Positions 1-9,331 are shown, counted from the stretch's first letter. The stretch is DNA of 13,143 bases from CAZUHK01 sp964620345 (GCA_964620345.1 CAZUHK010000082.1:1-13143); one strand, 5' to 3'. Notes: generated by a model not told the origin, from the sequence alone. Translations and numbers: made by a program.

Positions 1-140
1 GGCTTGCTCATAGATGGCACCCGACAGACGCCACGCAACGCTGCAACCTGCTCTAGCCCCCCCCCGGCCGGGCGAGCGACGTTCCCCGTGCGATCAACCC
101 AGCGATCGGCATTTTCCATAGCACCGCAGCGCATCGGCGA

Positions 141-2369
<2,229 letters not shown>

Positions 2370-2375
2370 GCGGGC

Positions 2376-2381
2376 ATGGTA
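2376..2381 (-). promoter_or_regulatory. Candidate -10 box of recQ (leaderless type)
   Basis: On the minus strand the hexamer TACCAT lies 6 nt before the recQ ATG, so a transcript would begin at or next to the start codon. No good -35 element is visible at 16-18 nt. I call it because three other unit-leading genes here show the same arrangement. Confidence 0.4.
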
Positions 2382-2460
2382 GCAGGTCCGGCCGAAGCAT
2401 TGACACCCCCCGGACCACCGGCCAAACTAAACCCGTTGATTACTCCGGAACGATTTGATC

Positions 2461-3975
2461 ATGTCGCGTCCCAACATCATCGTGATCTTCGCCGACGACA
2501 TGGGCTATGGCGACATGGCCTGCAACAACCCGGATGGCAAGATTCCCACGCCGAACCTCGATCGCCTGGCAAGTCAGGGCATAAGGTTCACCGACGCCCA
2601 CGCCGGCACCGCGGTGTGTACCCCCAGCCGCTACGCGCTGCTCACCGGCCGGTACTGCTGGCGGAGCCGGTTGAAGAACGGCATCGTGTGGGACTACGAC
2701 GGGGCGCTGATCGAAGAAGGCCGCGCCACCCTGGCCAGCTACCTGCGCGATCAGGGCTACGCCACGCACTGCATCGGCAAGTGGCACCTGGGCTGGGACT
2801 GGCCGACGCACGACGGCCGGCACCCCAACCAAACGCTGGCGTTCGGTGTCGATATCGTGACCGACTTCCCGGGTGGTCGGCCCGAGTTTGCGCGGACGCG
2901 GATCGACTTCACCCGGCGCATCGCAGGCGGGCCGGTCGATCGCGGGTTCGACACCTACTTCGGCGTGGACGTGCCCAACTTCTCCCCCTACACGTGGTTC
3001 ATCGACGACCGCGTCGATCCACTGCCGACCCAAGAGAAGCCCGAGGGGATGTTCGGCAAACCCGGCCCGGCGGCACCGGACTGGTCGCTGGAGGCGATGA
3101 TCCCCGAGTTCACCCGCCGCGCGGTCGAAAGGATCGAACAGGAAGCCGAGCAACCCGACCAGCCGTTCTTCCTGTATTACCCCCTGACCTCGCCACACAC
3201 CCCGATCGTGCCCAACGAACCTTTCATCGGGATGAGCGGCGTCGATCGCTACGGCGACTTCGTCTGCGAGGTGGACTGGGTCGTGGGCGAGGTGATGGAC
3301 GCGCTGGATCGCACCGGCCAGGCGGACAACACGCTGATCCTCTTCACCAGCGACAACGGCCCGGAGGGTCGCATCGAAGGCGAAGGCGGGTTGCAAGGCG
3401 TCTGGGAATGCGCAAAAAACACCGGCCACTTCTCCAACGCCCCGTGGCGCGGCATGAAGCGCGACGCCTGGGAGGGTGGCCACCGCGTGCCGTTCGTCGC
3501 ACGCTGGCCCGGGGCCATCCCCGCCGGCACGACCTGCGATCAGACGATCAGTCTGGTCGATCTGCTGGCGACCTGTGCCGACATCGTCGGCGAGCCCCTG
3601 CCCGAAAAAGACGCCGGGGAAGACAGTCTCTCCGCCCTGCCGCTGCTTCGCGGTGATACCGAAAAAGCCACCCGCGACCACACGATCTACCACAGCATGA
3701 GCATGGGCGGCACGTTTGCCATCCGCATGGGTGACTGGGTCTTCATCGACGGGCTGGGCGGGGGCAAGGAGCCGGACTGGTTCCGCGAGCGGATCGGCGT
3801 GGTGCCCCACGACGAACCGGCCGAGCTGTTCTGTCTATCCGACGATCCGAAACAGACCCGCAACCGCTACGCCGACGAGCCCGATCGCGTCAACGCGATG
3901 CGCGCCCGGCTGCGGGAAATCCAGGGCGGCGACGCACCGGCCAACGCCGCGGTCGAAGGCGAACCCAGCGCATGA
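2461..3975 (+). CDS. Sulfatase (formylglycine-dependent), no signal peptide
   Basis: This 504-residue sulfatase of the alkaline-phosphatase superfamily removes sulfate esters, probably from sulfated sugars; the substrate cannot be read from sequence. The metal-site Asp12-Asp13 lies in IFADDMGYGD. The maturation motif CTPSR has Cys53 as the residue that becomes formylglycine, followed by YALLTGRY. GKWHLG (106-111), SPHTP (His246), FTSDNGPEG (Asp298, Asn299) and GMKRDAWEGGHRVP (Lys333) complete the active site. The ATG at 2461 is preferred over the TTG at 2455. An in-frame TGA at 2437 rules out a longer N-terminus, so there is no room for a signal peptide and the enzyme is predicted to be cytoplasmic, unlike many exported bacterial sulfatases. 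No strong Shine-Dalgarno is seen. The formylglycine-generating enzyme is not in the window. The gene ends 12 bp from the convergent photolyase gene. Confidence 0.95.
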   Translation: MSRPNIIVIFADDMGYGDMACNNPDGKIPTPNLDRLASQGIRFTDAHAGTAVCTPSRYALLTGRYCWRSRLKNGIVWDYDGALIEEGRATLASYLRDQGYATHCIGKWHLGWDWPTHDGRHPNQTLAFGVDIVTDFPGGRPEFARTRIDFTRRIAGGPVDRGFDTYFGVDVPNFSPYTWFIDDRVDPLPTQEKPEGMFGKPGPAAPDWSLEAMIPEFTRRAVERIEQEAEQPDQPFFLYYPLTSPHTPIVPNEPFIGMSGVDRYGDFVCEVDWVVGEVMDALDRTGQADNTLILFTSDNGPEGRIEGEGGLQGVWECAKNTGHFSNAPWRGMKRDAWEGGHRVPFVARWPGAIPAGTTCDQTISLVDLLATCADIVGEPLPEKDAGEDSLSALPLLRGDTEKATRDHTIYHSMSMGGTFAIRMGDWVFIDGLGGGKEPDWFRERIGVVPHDEPAELFCLSDDPKQTRNRYADEPDRVNAMRARLREIQGGDAPANAAVEGEPSA

Positions 3976-3987
3976 TCCGTAACCGAT

Positions 3988-5440
3988 TCACTTGCCCTTG
4001 ATTCTTTCAAACGCCGCGAGCGCATCGTCGCGCGCCTCGGCGTGATCGACGATCGGCTCGGGGTAATCCAACCCGGCCGCGCCAGACCACTGCCACGGCT
4101 TGTGCAGGTACTTCTCGGGTACCGCGGCCAGCTCCGGGCACCAGTGGCGGACGTACGCGCCGGCCGGGTCAAACTTCTCGCCCTGCAGCATGGGGTTGAA
4201 GATGCGGAAGTAGGGTTGGGCGTCGGCGCCGCAGCCGGCCGACCACTGCCAGCCCTGCGTGTTGTTGGCCAGGTCCGCATCGACCAGCGTATCCCAGAAC
4301 CAACGCGCGCCTTCGAGCCAATGGATGCGCAACTGCTTGGTCAGCAGCGACGCGACGATCATCCGCACGCGGTTGTGCATCCAGCCGGTCTGCCAGAGCT
4401 GGCGCATCCCCGCGTCGACGATCGGGTAACCGGTTCGCCCGCTTCTCCACGCCTCCAGCCAGTGCCGGCCCCGGCGCATGTCGATCCACGAAAACTTATC
4501 AAACTGCTCGCGCAGATTCGCATCGGGCGTACGCGGAAAGTGGTAGAGCAGGTGATACGAAAACTCCCGCCAGCCCAGCTCGGAAAGGAAGTGCTCCGCG
4601 CCCTTGCGGCCGGCCTTGTCCGGGGCGTCGGCGGTGCGTCCGGCAGCGATATGATAGCACTGCCACGGGCTGATCGTGCCACAGGCCAAGGCCGGCGAGA
4701 GCATCGTCGTCCCGTCGAGGTCCGGGCGATTGCGGTCTTCCTTGTAGGTGAAAATCTTCTGTTTGCAAAACGCGCTCAGTTGTCCCAGTGCAGCAGTTTC
4801 GCCGATCTTCCAGTTGTTGGCGACCTTTTCGCCCCACGGATGGCCGGGCATCAGGCGAAGGTCATCCAGATCGAGCGAATGCGGCCATCGCTCGGGCCGC
4901 GGCACTTGACCGGCTCCGGGGGCGGCGCGCGGCGAGGGCGGCGGGGGCAGCTTGCTGCACGCCCGCCAGAACGGGCTGAACACCTTGTAAGCATTGCCCT
5001 CGTTGGTGCTGATCTCGTGCGGCTCGAACAGGAGCGAGCCGTTGAAGCTCTCGACGGTGACGCCATCGTCACGCAGCGCCCGCTTGATCCGCTTGTCGCG
5101 CTCGATCACGAGCGGCTCGTAGCGCCGGTTCCAGTACACCGCATCGGCGCCGGTCTGCTTCACGAGTTGGCGCAACGTATCGAGCGATGACTCGCCGGCA
5201 CGCAGGATCAGTCGCGAGCCGATGGATTCGAGCTTGTCGGCCAGGGCGGCCAGGGCGTGGTGCAGGTAGACGCGCTTCGCCCCGCCGGGCCGNNNNNNNN
5301 NNCCGCCAGTCGCCCTCCTCGTCGGGGCACCCGATGAACACCGGCACCACCGGCCCGCCGCGCTCGACCGCGGCGAGCAGCGCGGGATTGTCCGCGGTGC
5401 GCAGGTCGCTGCGAAACCAGACGATCGTGGCATGCCCCAT
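3988..5440 (-). CDS. phr: Deoxyribodipyrimidine photolyase, interrupted by a 10-N assembly gap
   Basis: This is a class I CPD photolyase-type protein of the cryptochrome/photolyase family, which repairs UV dimers with light and FAD. The ATG at 5440 gives the family N-terminus MGHATIVWFRSDLRTADNPA and a Rossmann-like antenna domain. The C-terminal FAD domain contains WREFSYHLLYHFP, GYPIVDAGMRQL, GWMHNRVRMIVAS, NNTQGWQWSAGCG and PYFRIFNP. Tryptophans matching the E. coli electron-transfer triad appear present in EAWRSG, IHWLEG and TQGWQW. As written, the ten Ns at 5293-5302 shift the frame. Deleting them, or deleting them plus one copy of the shared CCG, restores one frame reading GDW-R-PGGAKRVYLHHAL, giving about 479 residues and the usual family length. 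The gene is therefore probably intact in the organism. Class I is likely, but a related cryptochrome is not excluded. Confidence 0.93.
5293..5302. other. Assembly gap (10 Ns)
   Basis: Exactly ten Ns lie inside the photolyase gene. The left flank ends GGGCCG and the right flank begins CCGCCAG, so the two contig ends share CCG. Joining them on that overlap gives an in-frame photolyase with the W-x-P-G spacing expected in the family. Confidence 0.95.
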
Positions 5441-5446
5441 AACGCT

Positions 5447-5452
5447 ATGTTA
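5447..5452 (-). promoter_or_regulatory. Candidate -10 box of the photolyase gene (leaderless type)
   Basis: The minus-strand hexamer TAACAT stands 6 nt before the photolyase ATG at 5440. No Shine-Dalgarno is present between them and no clear -35 is visible. The 52-bp divergent spacer to the dehydrogenase start would hold both promoters. Confidence 0.4.
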
Positions 5453-5479
5453 GTCGCAAACGTTCACGACTGAAGCGGA

Positions 5480-5485
5480 TAAGAT
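5480..5485 (+). promoter_or_regulatory. Candidate -10 box of the 2-hydroxyacid dehydrogenase gene (leaderless type)
   Basis: TAAGAT lies 7 nt before the ATG at 5493. It also overlaps the alternative in-frame ATG at 5484, so a transcript started from it would exclude that first ATG. This supports 5493 as the translation start. Confidence 0.35.
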
Positions 5486-5492
5486 GGTGCGC

Positions 5493-6446
5493 ATGAAGAT
5501 CGCTCTGGTGTCGAAGATGGACGATGAGGCGCGGCGCGCGAAGGTGCGCGAGGTGTGCCCGGAGGCGGAGCTGCTGCGGTTCTGGGACGATCGCGATGGC
5601 CTTGCTCGGCGCGGCGGCGAGGTCGAGGTGGTGTACGGCAATGTCCGGCCGGACGAGTTCGACAAGCTGTCCAAGCTGACGTGGGTGCACGCGACGTGGA
5701 CGGGCGTTGAAAACCTGCTGCACGAGAAGATCGTCAACAGCGAGGTGATCGTGACCAACACCCGGGGGCAGAACGGCCCGACGATGGCCGAGCACGCGCT
5801 GGCTGGGCTGATGTATCTGGCGCGCGACCTGCCGACGTTCGTCACCGCGACGCGCCAGGGCGTGTGGAAGCCCGAGGGTTACGCCCCGCGGCGGATCGAC
5901 GGCGCCACGGTGCTGGTGATGGGCACGGGCGCGATCGCCGAGGCGCTGCGACCCAAGCTCGCCGCGCTGGGCGCCCGGCTGATCGGCGTGAACCGCGACG
6001 GCCGGGCGATGCCGGGCTACGCGCGGTGCGACACACTGGACACGGTCGGCCCGGTGCTGGGCGAGGTGGACTTCGTGGTCGTGCTGCTGCCGGCGACCGA
6101 CGCGACCCGGCACGCACTGAACCGGGCGTTCATGGCGGCGCTGCGCCCGGGCGCGGGCATCGTCAATGTCGCGCGCGGGTCGATCATCGAGCCCGACGCG
6201 ATGATCGATTTGATCGACGCCGGGCACCTGGGCGGCGCGGTGCTGGACGTGACCACGCCCGAGCCGCCGCCGGCCGACAGCCCGCTGTTCGGCCACGACC
6301 GCATCCTGCTCACCGGCCACCGCTCGTGGCAGCCGGCGGCGCCAAACGCGGTCGGCTTCGAGACATTCCTGCACAACCTCGCCTGCTACCGCGACGGGCG
6401 GATCGAAGACATGAAGAACCTGGTCGACAAGCGAGCGGGCTACTGA
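5493..6446 (+). CDS. D-isomer-specific 2-hydroxyacid dehydrogenase family protein
   Basis: This 317-residue NAD(P)-dependent oxidoreductase belongs to the family that includes glyoxylate/hydroxypyruvate reductase and phosphoglycerate dehydrogenase, and it interconverts 2-keto and D-2-hydroxy acids. The family catalytic triad is visible: Arg228 in NVARGS, Glu257 in DVTTPEP and His276 in LTGHRSW. The substrate-domain stretch TNTRGQNGPTMAEHALAGLM is also typical. The dinucleotide loop reads GTGAIA (144-149), so the third glycine of GxGxxG is alanine. The ATG at 5493 (MKIALVSK) fits the first beta strand better than the in-frame ATG at 5484. The gene is divergent from the photolyase and converges on the lactonase gene with 64 bp between. 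Nearby sugar-acid genes make a hydroxy-acid or sugar-acid substrate plausible, but the exact substrate is unknown. Confidence 0.93.
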   Translation: MKIALVSKMDDEARRAKVREVCPEAELLRFWDDRDGLARRGGEVEVVYGNVRPDEFDKLSKLTWVHATWTGVENLLHEKIVNSEVIVTNTRGQNGPTMAEHALAGLMYLARDLPTFVTATRQGVWKPEGYAPRRIDGATVLVMGTGAIAEALRPKLAALGARLIGVNRDGRAMPGYARCDTLDTVGPVLGEVDFVVVLLPATDATRHALNRAFMAALRPGAGIVNVARGSIIEPDAMIDLIDAGHLGGAVLDVTTPEPPPADSPLFGHDRILLTGHRSWQPAAPNAVGFETFLHNLACYRDGRIEDMKNLVDKRAGY

Positions 6447-6510
6447 GCAAAGTGGCCCGGCCATCGAGACGCCCAGGACACCGCCCATCGCCCGTGCGCT
6501 TGTTGTATGT

Positions 6511-7380
6511 TCAGACCGCGATTTGAGAGCGGAACTCGCGCCGGCCCTGCGCATCGAGCCGGCAGCGCCACACGCCGCCGTCGTCGCCGGACGGGGCGTC
6601 GGGGTCGCCCCCGGCGGTGGTGATGTAGAGGTCGCGCAGGTCGTCGCCGCCGAAGCAGCAACTGGTGATCTTCTCCACGGGCATGTCGATCCGGTCGAGC
6701 AGCTCGCCGGTGGGCGAATAGATGAACACGGCCGAGCCGCCGAAGCGGGAGCAGTAGAGCCGGCCCTCGGTGTCGATCGTCATGCCATCGGGCACGCCTT
6801 CGCCTTGGGGTACGCTGACGATGATGCGCGGGTCGCTCGGCGTGCCGGTGGCGCGGTCGTAGTCGTAGGCGGCGATGGTGCGGGAGGTGGAGTCGGTCCA
6901 GTAGAGGGTTTGCAGGTCGGCGGTGAACGCCATGCCGTTGGCGCAGTTGGTGCCGCGCCAGAGGTTGGTGACCGTGCCATCGTGGTCGACGCGGTACAGC
7001 CCGCCGCGCTGATCCTTGCCCATGGTGCCCGCGAGGACGCGGCCGTCGGGGTCGGCCATCACATCGTTGAACCGCGGCACGCCGGCGTCGCTGAATTGAA
7101 CCTTCGGCTCGGCCGTGCCATCGTCGTTCAGCAGTGCGATGTCGCGCTCGCGGAACAGCAGCAGCCGGCCGTCTTGCTGAAACGTGAACCCGCCGACCTG
7201 CTGATCGCCGGCGTGAATCTGCTCGTGCTGGCCGGTCGTCACGTCGAGCTTGAACAGGCGGCGGGTGGGGATGTCGGTCCAGAACAGGCACTGCCGGCGG
7301 TCATCCCAGAGGGGGTTCTCGCCGCATGCGCAGCGGTAGTTGGCGATCAGCTCGACCTCGTGACGACTTTTAATGCTCAT
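6511..7380 (-). CDS. SMP-30/gluconolactonase/LRE family protein
   Basis: This 289-residue six-bladed beta-propeller belongs to the SMP-30/gluconolactonase family, which hydrolyses sugar lactones such as aldonolactones using a divalent metal. The expected metal and active-site residues are present: Glu21 in CGENPLW, Asn105 in RFNDV, Asn148 in NCANGMAF and Asp198 in VPDGMTID. There is no signal peptide, so it is probably cytoplasmic. The ATG at 7380 is chosen because homology begins just after it (VELIANYRCACGENPLW). The frame stays open upstream to 7449, but that stretch overlaps the reading frame of the broken lyase tail. The ATG overlaps the TGA of that tail as ATGA, so translation was probably once coupled. 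A weak GGGA lies upstream. Substrate is unproven; an aldono- or uronolactone fits the neighbourhood. Confidence 0.93.
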   Translation of the reverse strand: MSIKSRHEVELIANYRCACGENPLWDDRRQCLFWTDIPTRRLFKLDVTTGQHEQIHAGDQQVGGFTFQQDGRLLLFRERDIALLNDDGTAEPKVQFSDAGVPRFNDVMADPDGRVLAGTMGKDQRGGLYRVDHDGTVTNLWRGTNCANGMAFTADLQTLYWTDSTSRTIAAYDYDRATGTPSDPRIIVSVPQGEGVPDGMTIDTEGRLYCSRFGGSAVFIYSPTGELLDRIDMPVEKITSCCFGGDDLRDLYITTAGGDPDAPSGDDGGVWRCRLDAQGRREFRSQIAV

Positions 7381-7487
7381 GCTGTCGATCCCGTGTTGAT
7401 CCGGTAAACCGCGCGTCGGCCCTCGAAGTCGGAGGTGAGGTAACCCCACGCCCCGTCGGGGCTGAACACCGGATGCGGGTGGGCAAC
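7377..7487 (-). pseudogene. 3' remnant of an oligogalacturonate-lyase-like beta-propeller gene
   Basis: Between the lactonase and the aldolase, a minus-strand frame with no proper start reads VAHPHPVFSPDG, then TSDFEGRRAVYRIN, and stops at TGA 7379-7377. This matches the last propeller blade of oligogalacturonate lyase (the Pectate_lyase22 family), where the His-Pro-His pair supplies Mn2+ ligands. Homology begins about 14 bases downstream of the aldolase stop codon, so all of the gene except about the last 36 codons is missing. The TGA overlaps the lactonase ATG, as expected for an old operon partner. The only possible internal start is a GTG within the motif. A generic TolB/WD40-like propeller is the alternative identity. 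Too short for certainty. Confidence 0.65.
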
Positions 7488-7500
7488 GCCCGCGGCGGGT

Positions 7501-8283
7501 TCAGTCGGCGGGCCGATCCAGGTCCATCAGTTCATCGTACATCTTCGTCAGCCCGCGGCGGAGCAGGGTGATGTCCGAGCCGAGGCAGATCAACCCCGCC
7601 CCCATGTCGATGAAGCGTCGGGCGTGTTCGAGATCGAAGCAGAGCGTGCCGAACTGTTTGCCGGCGGCGCGGGCCGCTTCGCAGACCCGCTCCGCCGTCG
7701 CCCGCGTCGCCTCGCCGGCCATTTCACCCGGCCGGCCGTCGAGGATCGAGTAGTCGGCCGGGCCGAAAAACAGCAGGTCGACCCCCTCAACCGCCGCGAT
7801 GGCCCCGGCCCGCTCCACCGCGGCGGGCGATTCGATCTGAACCGCGAGCCAGGTCTGGGCGTTGGCCGCGGCGATGTAGTCGGCCGGCGGCGATTCGCCG
7901 TAACGATTGTCCGGATTGCACCCGTCAAACCCCCGCTCGCCGGCCGGCGCGAACCGCGCCCACCGCGCGACCTCCGCCGCCTCCTCCGCCGACTCGCAGC
8001 GCGGGTAAAGAATGCCCTGCGCCCCGACTTCGAGCAGTCGCCCCATCCGCATGTATTCGCCCTTGCCGGGCCTCGCCATCACGTCCGCCTGCCCCGTCCG
8101 GGCGGCGCGCATCATGTGCGACGCCGTCTCCACGCTCGTGCCGTGGTGTTCCAGGTCGATCCAGATGCAGTCGAATCCCAGCGAGCTGACCAGCTCCGCC
8201 ACCGACGGGTCGGTCAGGTGGGCGGTCGTGCAGAGGGCGGGCCGCCCTTCATCCCATCGTTGTCGCACTTTGCTTGGCCGCAT
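7501..8283 (-). CDS. HpcH/HpaI aldolase family protein (2-keto-3-deoxy acid type)
   Basis: This 260-residue class II metal-dependent aldolase of the HpcH/HpaI/RhmA group typically cleaves 2-keto-3-deoxy sugar acids or hydroxy-keto acids to pyruvate and an aldehyde. Key positions are visible: Asp43 and Glu45-His46 in IDLEHH (catalytic-base region), Arg71 in MARPGKGEYMRM, the metal ligand Glu151 in VQIESPAAVE and the metal ligand Asp177 in FFGPADYSILDG. There is no signal peptide. The ATG at 8283 is fixed by a strong AGGAGA Shine-Dalgarno 7 nt upstream. The frame stays open upstream into the methyltransferase gene, but that part is out-of-frame shadow. The gene starts 17 bp after the methyltransferase stop, so co-transcription is likely. 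Within the family, 2-keto-3-deoxy-L-rhamnonate, 2-dehydro-3-deoxy-glucarate and 4-hydroxy-2-oxo-heptanedioate are all possible substrates. Confidence 0.92.
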   Translation of the reverse strand: MRPSKVRQRWDEGRPALCTTAHLTDPSVAELVSSLGFDCIWIDLEHHGTSVETASHMMRAARTGQADVMARPGKGEYMRMGRLLEVGAQGILYPRCESAEEAAEVARWARFAPAGERGFDGCNPDNRYGESPPADYIAAANAQTWLAVQIESPAAVERAGAIAAVEGVDLLFFGPADYSILDGRPGEMAGEATRATAERVCEAARAAGKQFGTLCFDLEHARRFIDMGAGLICLGSDITLLRRGLTKMYDELMDLDRPAD

Positions 8284-8290
8284 CGGCGCT

Positions 8291-8296
8291 TCTCCT
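8291..8296 (-). promoter_or_regulatory. Strong ribosome binding site of the aldolase gene
   Basis: AGGAGA on the minus strand, 7 nt before the ATG at 8283, sets the aldolase start and sits in the 17-bp gap after the methyltransferase stop. It is the clearest Shine-Dalgarno in the window. Confidence 0.85.
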
Positions 8297-8300
8297 ACTT

Positions 8301-9296
8301 TCAGAAACCGGTTTGAGCCGGCCGCGCCTGCGCATCGCGGCTGACCTGCTCGCGAGCCGAGCGCTGGGGTTCGGCCTTTTTCTTCGGGCTGCCCCGCTCG
8401 ATGCCCTTGTCCGAGAGGTCGGTCTCGAGCGTGCGACCCGTCCGCTCGCAGTAGCGGATCCGCTTCTCGGCTTGTTTCGCGTAGTCCTTGCTGAACTCGC
8501 AGCCGATCCATTGCCGCTTCAGCCGCGCCGCCACGGCCAGCGTCGTCCCGCTGCCGACGAACGGATCGAAGACAACGTCGCCTTCGTTGGAGCTGACCTT
8601 GATGATCCGCTCGAGCAGCGCCTCGGGCAGTTGGCAGGGGTGCCAGCCCTGGCGTTCCTTGAACGTGCCGCACAGCCGCGAGAGGTACCACGTGTCCTCC
8701 TCGGGCTTGAGGAACGCGGCGATGCCCTCTTTTTCGACTTCCTGCGGGCGGAGGTACCAGGTGTCGTCCGGCAGCTTGCCGGTCGGGTTGGCGCGCCGGT
8801 CGCCGTAGGTCGTCTGCCGGGCCGAGGGCACGGCGATCGCGCCGCGGTTGAACGTGAACGGCGGGTCCTTGAGGGTCCACTTGTCCAACGCCGCCGACCC
8901 GACGCAGTAGAACAGGTGGGCGTGGCTGCGGTTGAACTTCAGCTTGCAGTTCTGCCCGAACGTGTAGTGCCAGATGATCCAGTTGCGGAACGCCAGCTTG
9001 CGGTCGGCTTCGAGGCGTTTGAGGTGCATCCGCGTTTCGGCGGCGTACTCATCGCCGATCAGGATGTACAGCGACCCGGTCGGCTTGAGCAGGCGGGCGC
9101 AGCCGTCGATCCACCGGTTGGTCCACGCGACGTAGTCGTCGTCGTCGCGGGTGTCTTCGTACTCGTCGTACTGGTAGCCGATGTTGTAGGGCGGGTCGGC
9201 GAAAACCAGATCGACCGAATCGGCCGGCCAGGCGTTCATCATCTCGATGCAGTCGCCGACGTGTACTTGCTGAGGTGTGAACTGATGACTCGTCAT
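8301..9296 (-). CDS. DNA methyltransferase, beta-class N6-adenine/N4-cytosine type (orphan)
   Basis: This 331-residue S-adenosylmethionine-dependent DNA methyltransferase has the order DPPY motif (34-37, in FADPPYNIGYQYDEY) followed by the cofactor motif FDPFVGSGTT (243-252), which is the beta-class arrangement of amino-methyltransferases. The region between (about 140-230) carries WYLRPQ, DTWYLSRLCGTFKERQGW and CQLPEALLERII and probably holds the target-recognition part. The tail (about 290-331) is charged and lysine/arginine-rich. No restriction endonuclease gene is adjacent, so it is probably an orphan regulatory or epigenetic methylase; the target site cannot be read from sequence. The ATG at 9296 (MTSHQFTPQQVHVGDC) is chosen because the protein core starts just after it and a TACAAT box lies 7 nt upstream. 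An in-frame extension to 9356 would run through that promoter. The aldolase gene follows by 17 bp. Confidence 0.94.
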   Translation of the reverse strand: MTSHQFTPQQVHVGDCIEMMNAWPADSVDLVFADPPYNIGYQYDEYEDTRDDDDYVAWTNRWIDGCARLLKPTGSLYILIGDEYAAETRMHLKRLEADRKLAFRNWIIWHYTFGQNCKLKFNRSHAHLFYCVGSAALDKWTLKDPPFTFNRGAIAVPSARQTTYGDRRANPTGKLPDDTWYLRPQEVEKEGIAAFLKPEEDTWYLSRLCGTFKERQGWHPCQLPEALLERIIKVSSNEGDVVFDPFVGSGTTLAVAARLKRQWIGCEFSKDYAKQAEKRIRYCERTGRTLETDLSDKGIERGSPKKKAEPQRSAREQVSRDAQARPAQTGF

Positions 9297-9303
9297 GGGG
9301 CGG

Positions 9304-9331
9304 ATTGTAGCTAAATCGCCGCGGCGCGCAA
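9304..9331 (-). promoter_or_regulatory. Promoter of the methyltransferase-aldolase unit (leaderless)
   Basis: On the minus strand TTGCGC (9331-9326), a 16-bp spacer and TACAAT (9309-9304) form a sigma-70-like promoter whose -10 ends 7 nt before the ATG at 9296. Transcription would begin at about the start codon. No Shine-Dalgarno is present. Confidence 0.6.

Noticed and set aside
1..140. Possible gene or RNA in the left end after recQ, including a run of nine C
   Set aside because: Short frames only, no motif, no clear structure; I see nothing to annotate.
2382..2460. Full sigma-70 promoters with -35 boxes for recQ and the sulfatase
   Set aside because: No hexamer near TTGACA at 16-18 bp spacing could be found; only the recQ -10-like box is kept.
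2440..3810. Long antisense open frame over the sulfatase
   Set aside because: It mirrors the strong codon bias of the real gene and has no recognisable domain.
7381..7449. Upstream in-frame extension of the lactonase by 23 residues
   Set aside because: It overlaps the conserved reading frame of the lyase remnant, and family homology begins after the ATG at 7380.
8284..8880. Possible upstream extension of the aldolase into a 459-residue fusion
   Set aside because: The upstream part is an out-of-frame reading of the methyltransferase gene, and a strong Shine-Dalgarno sets the start at 8283.
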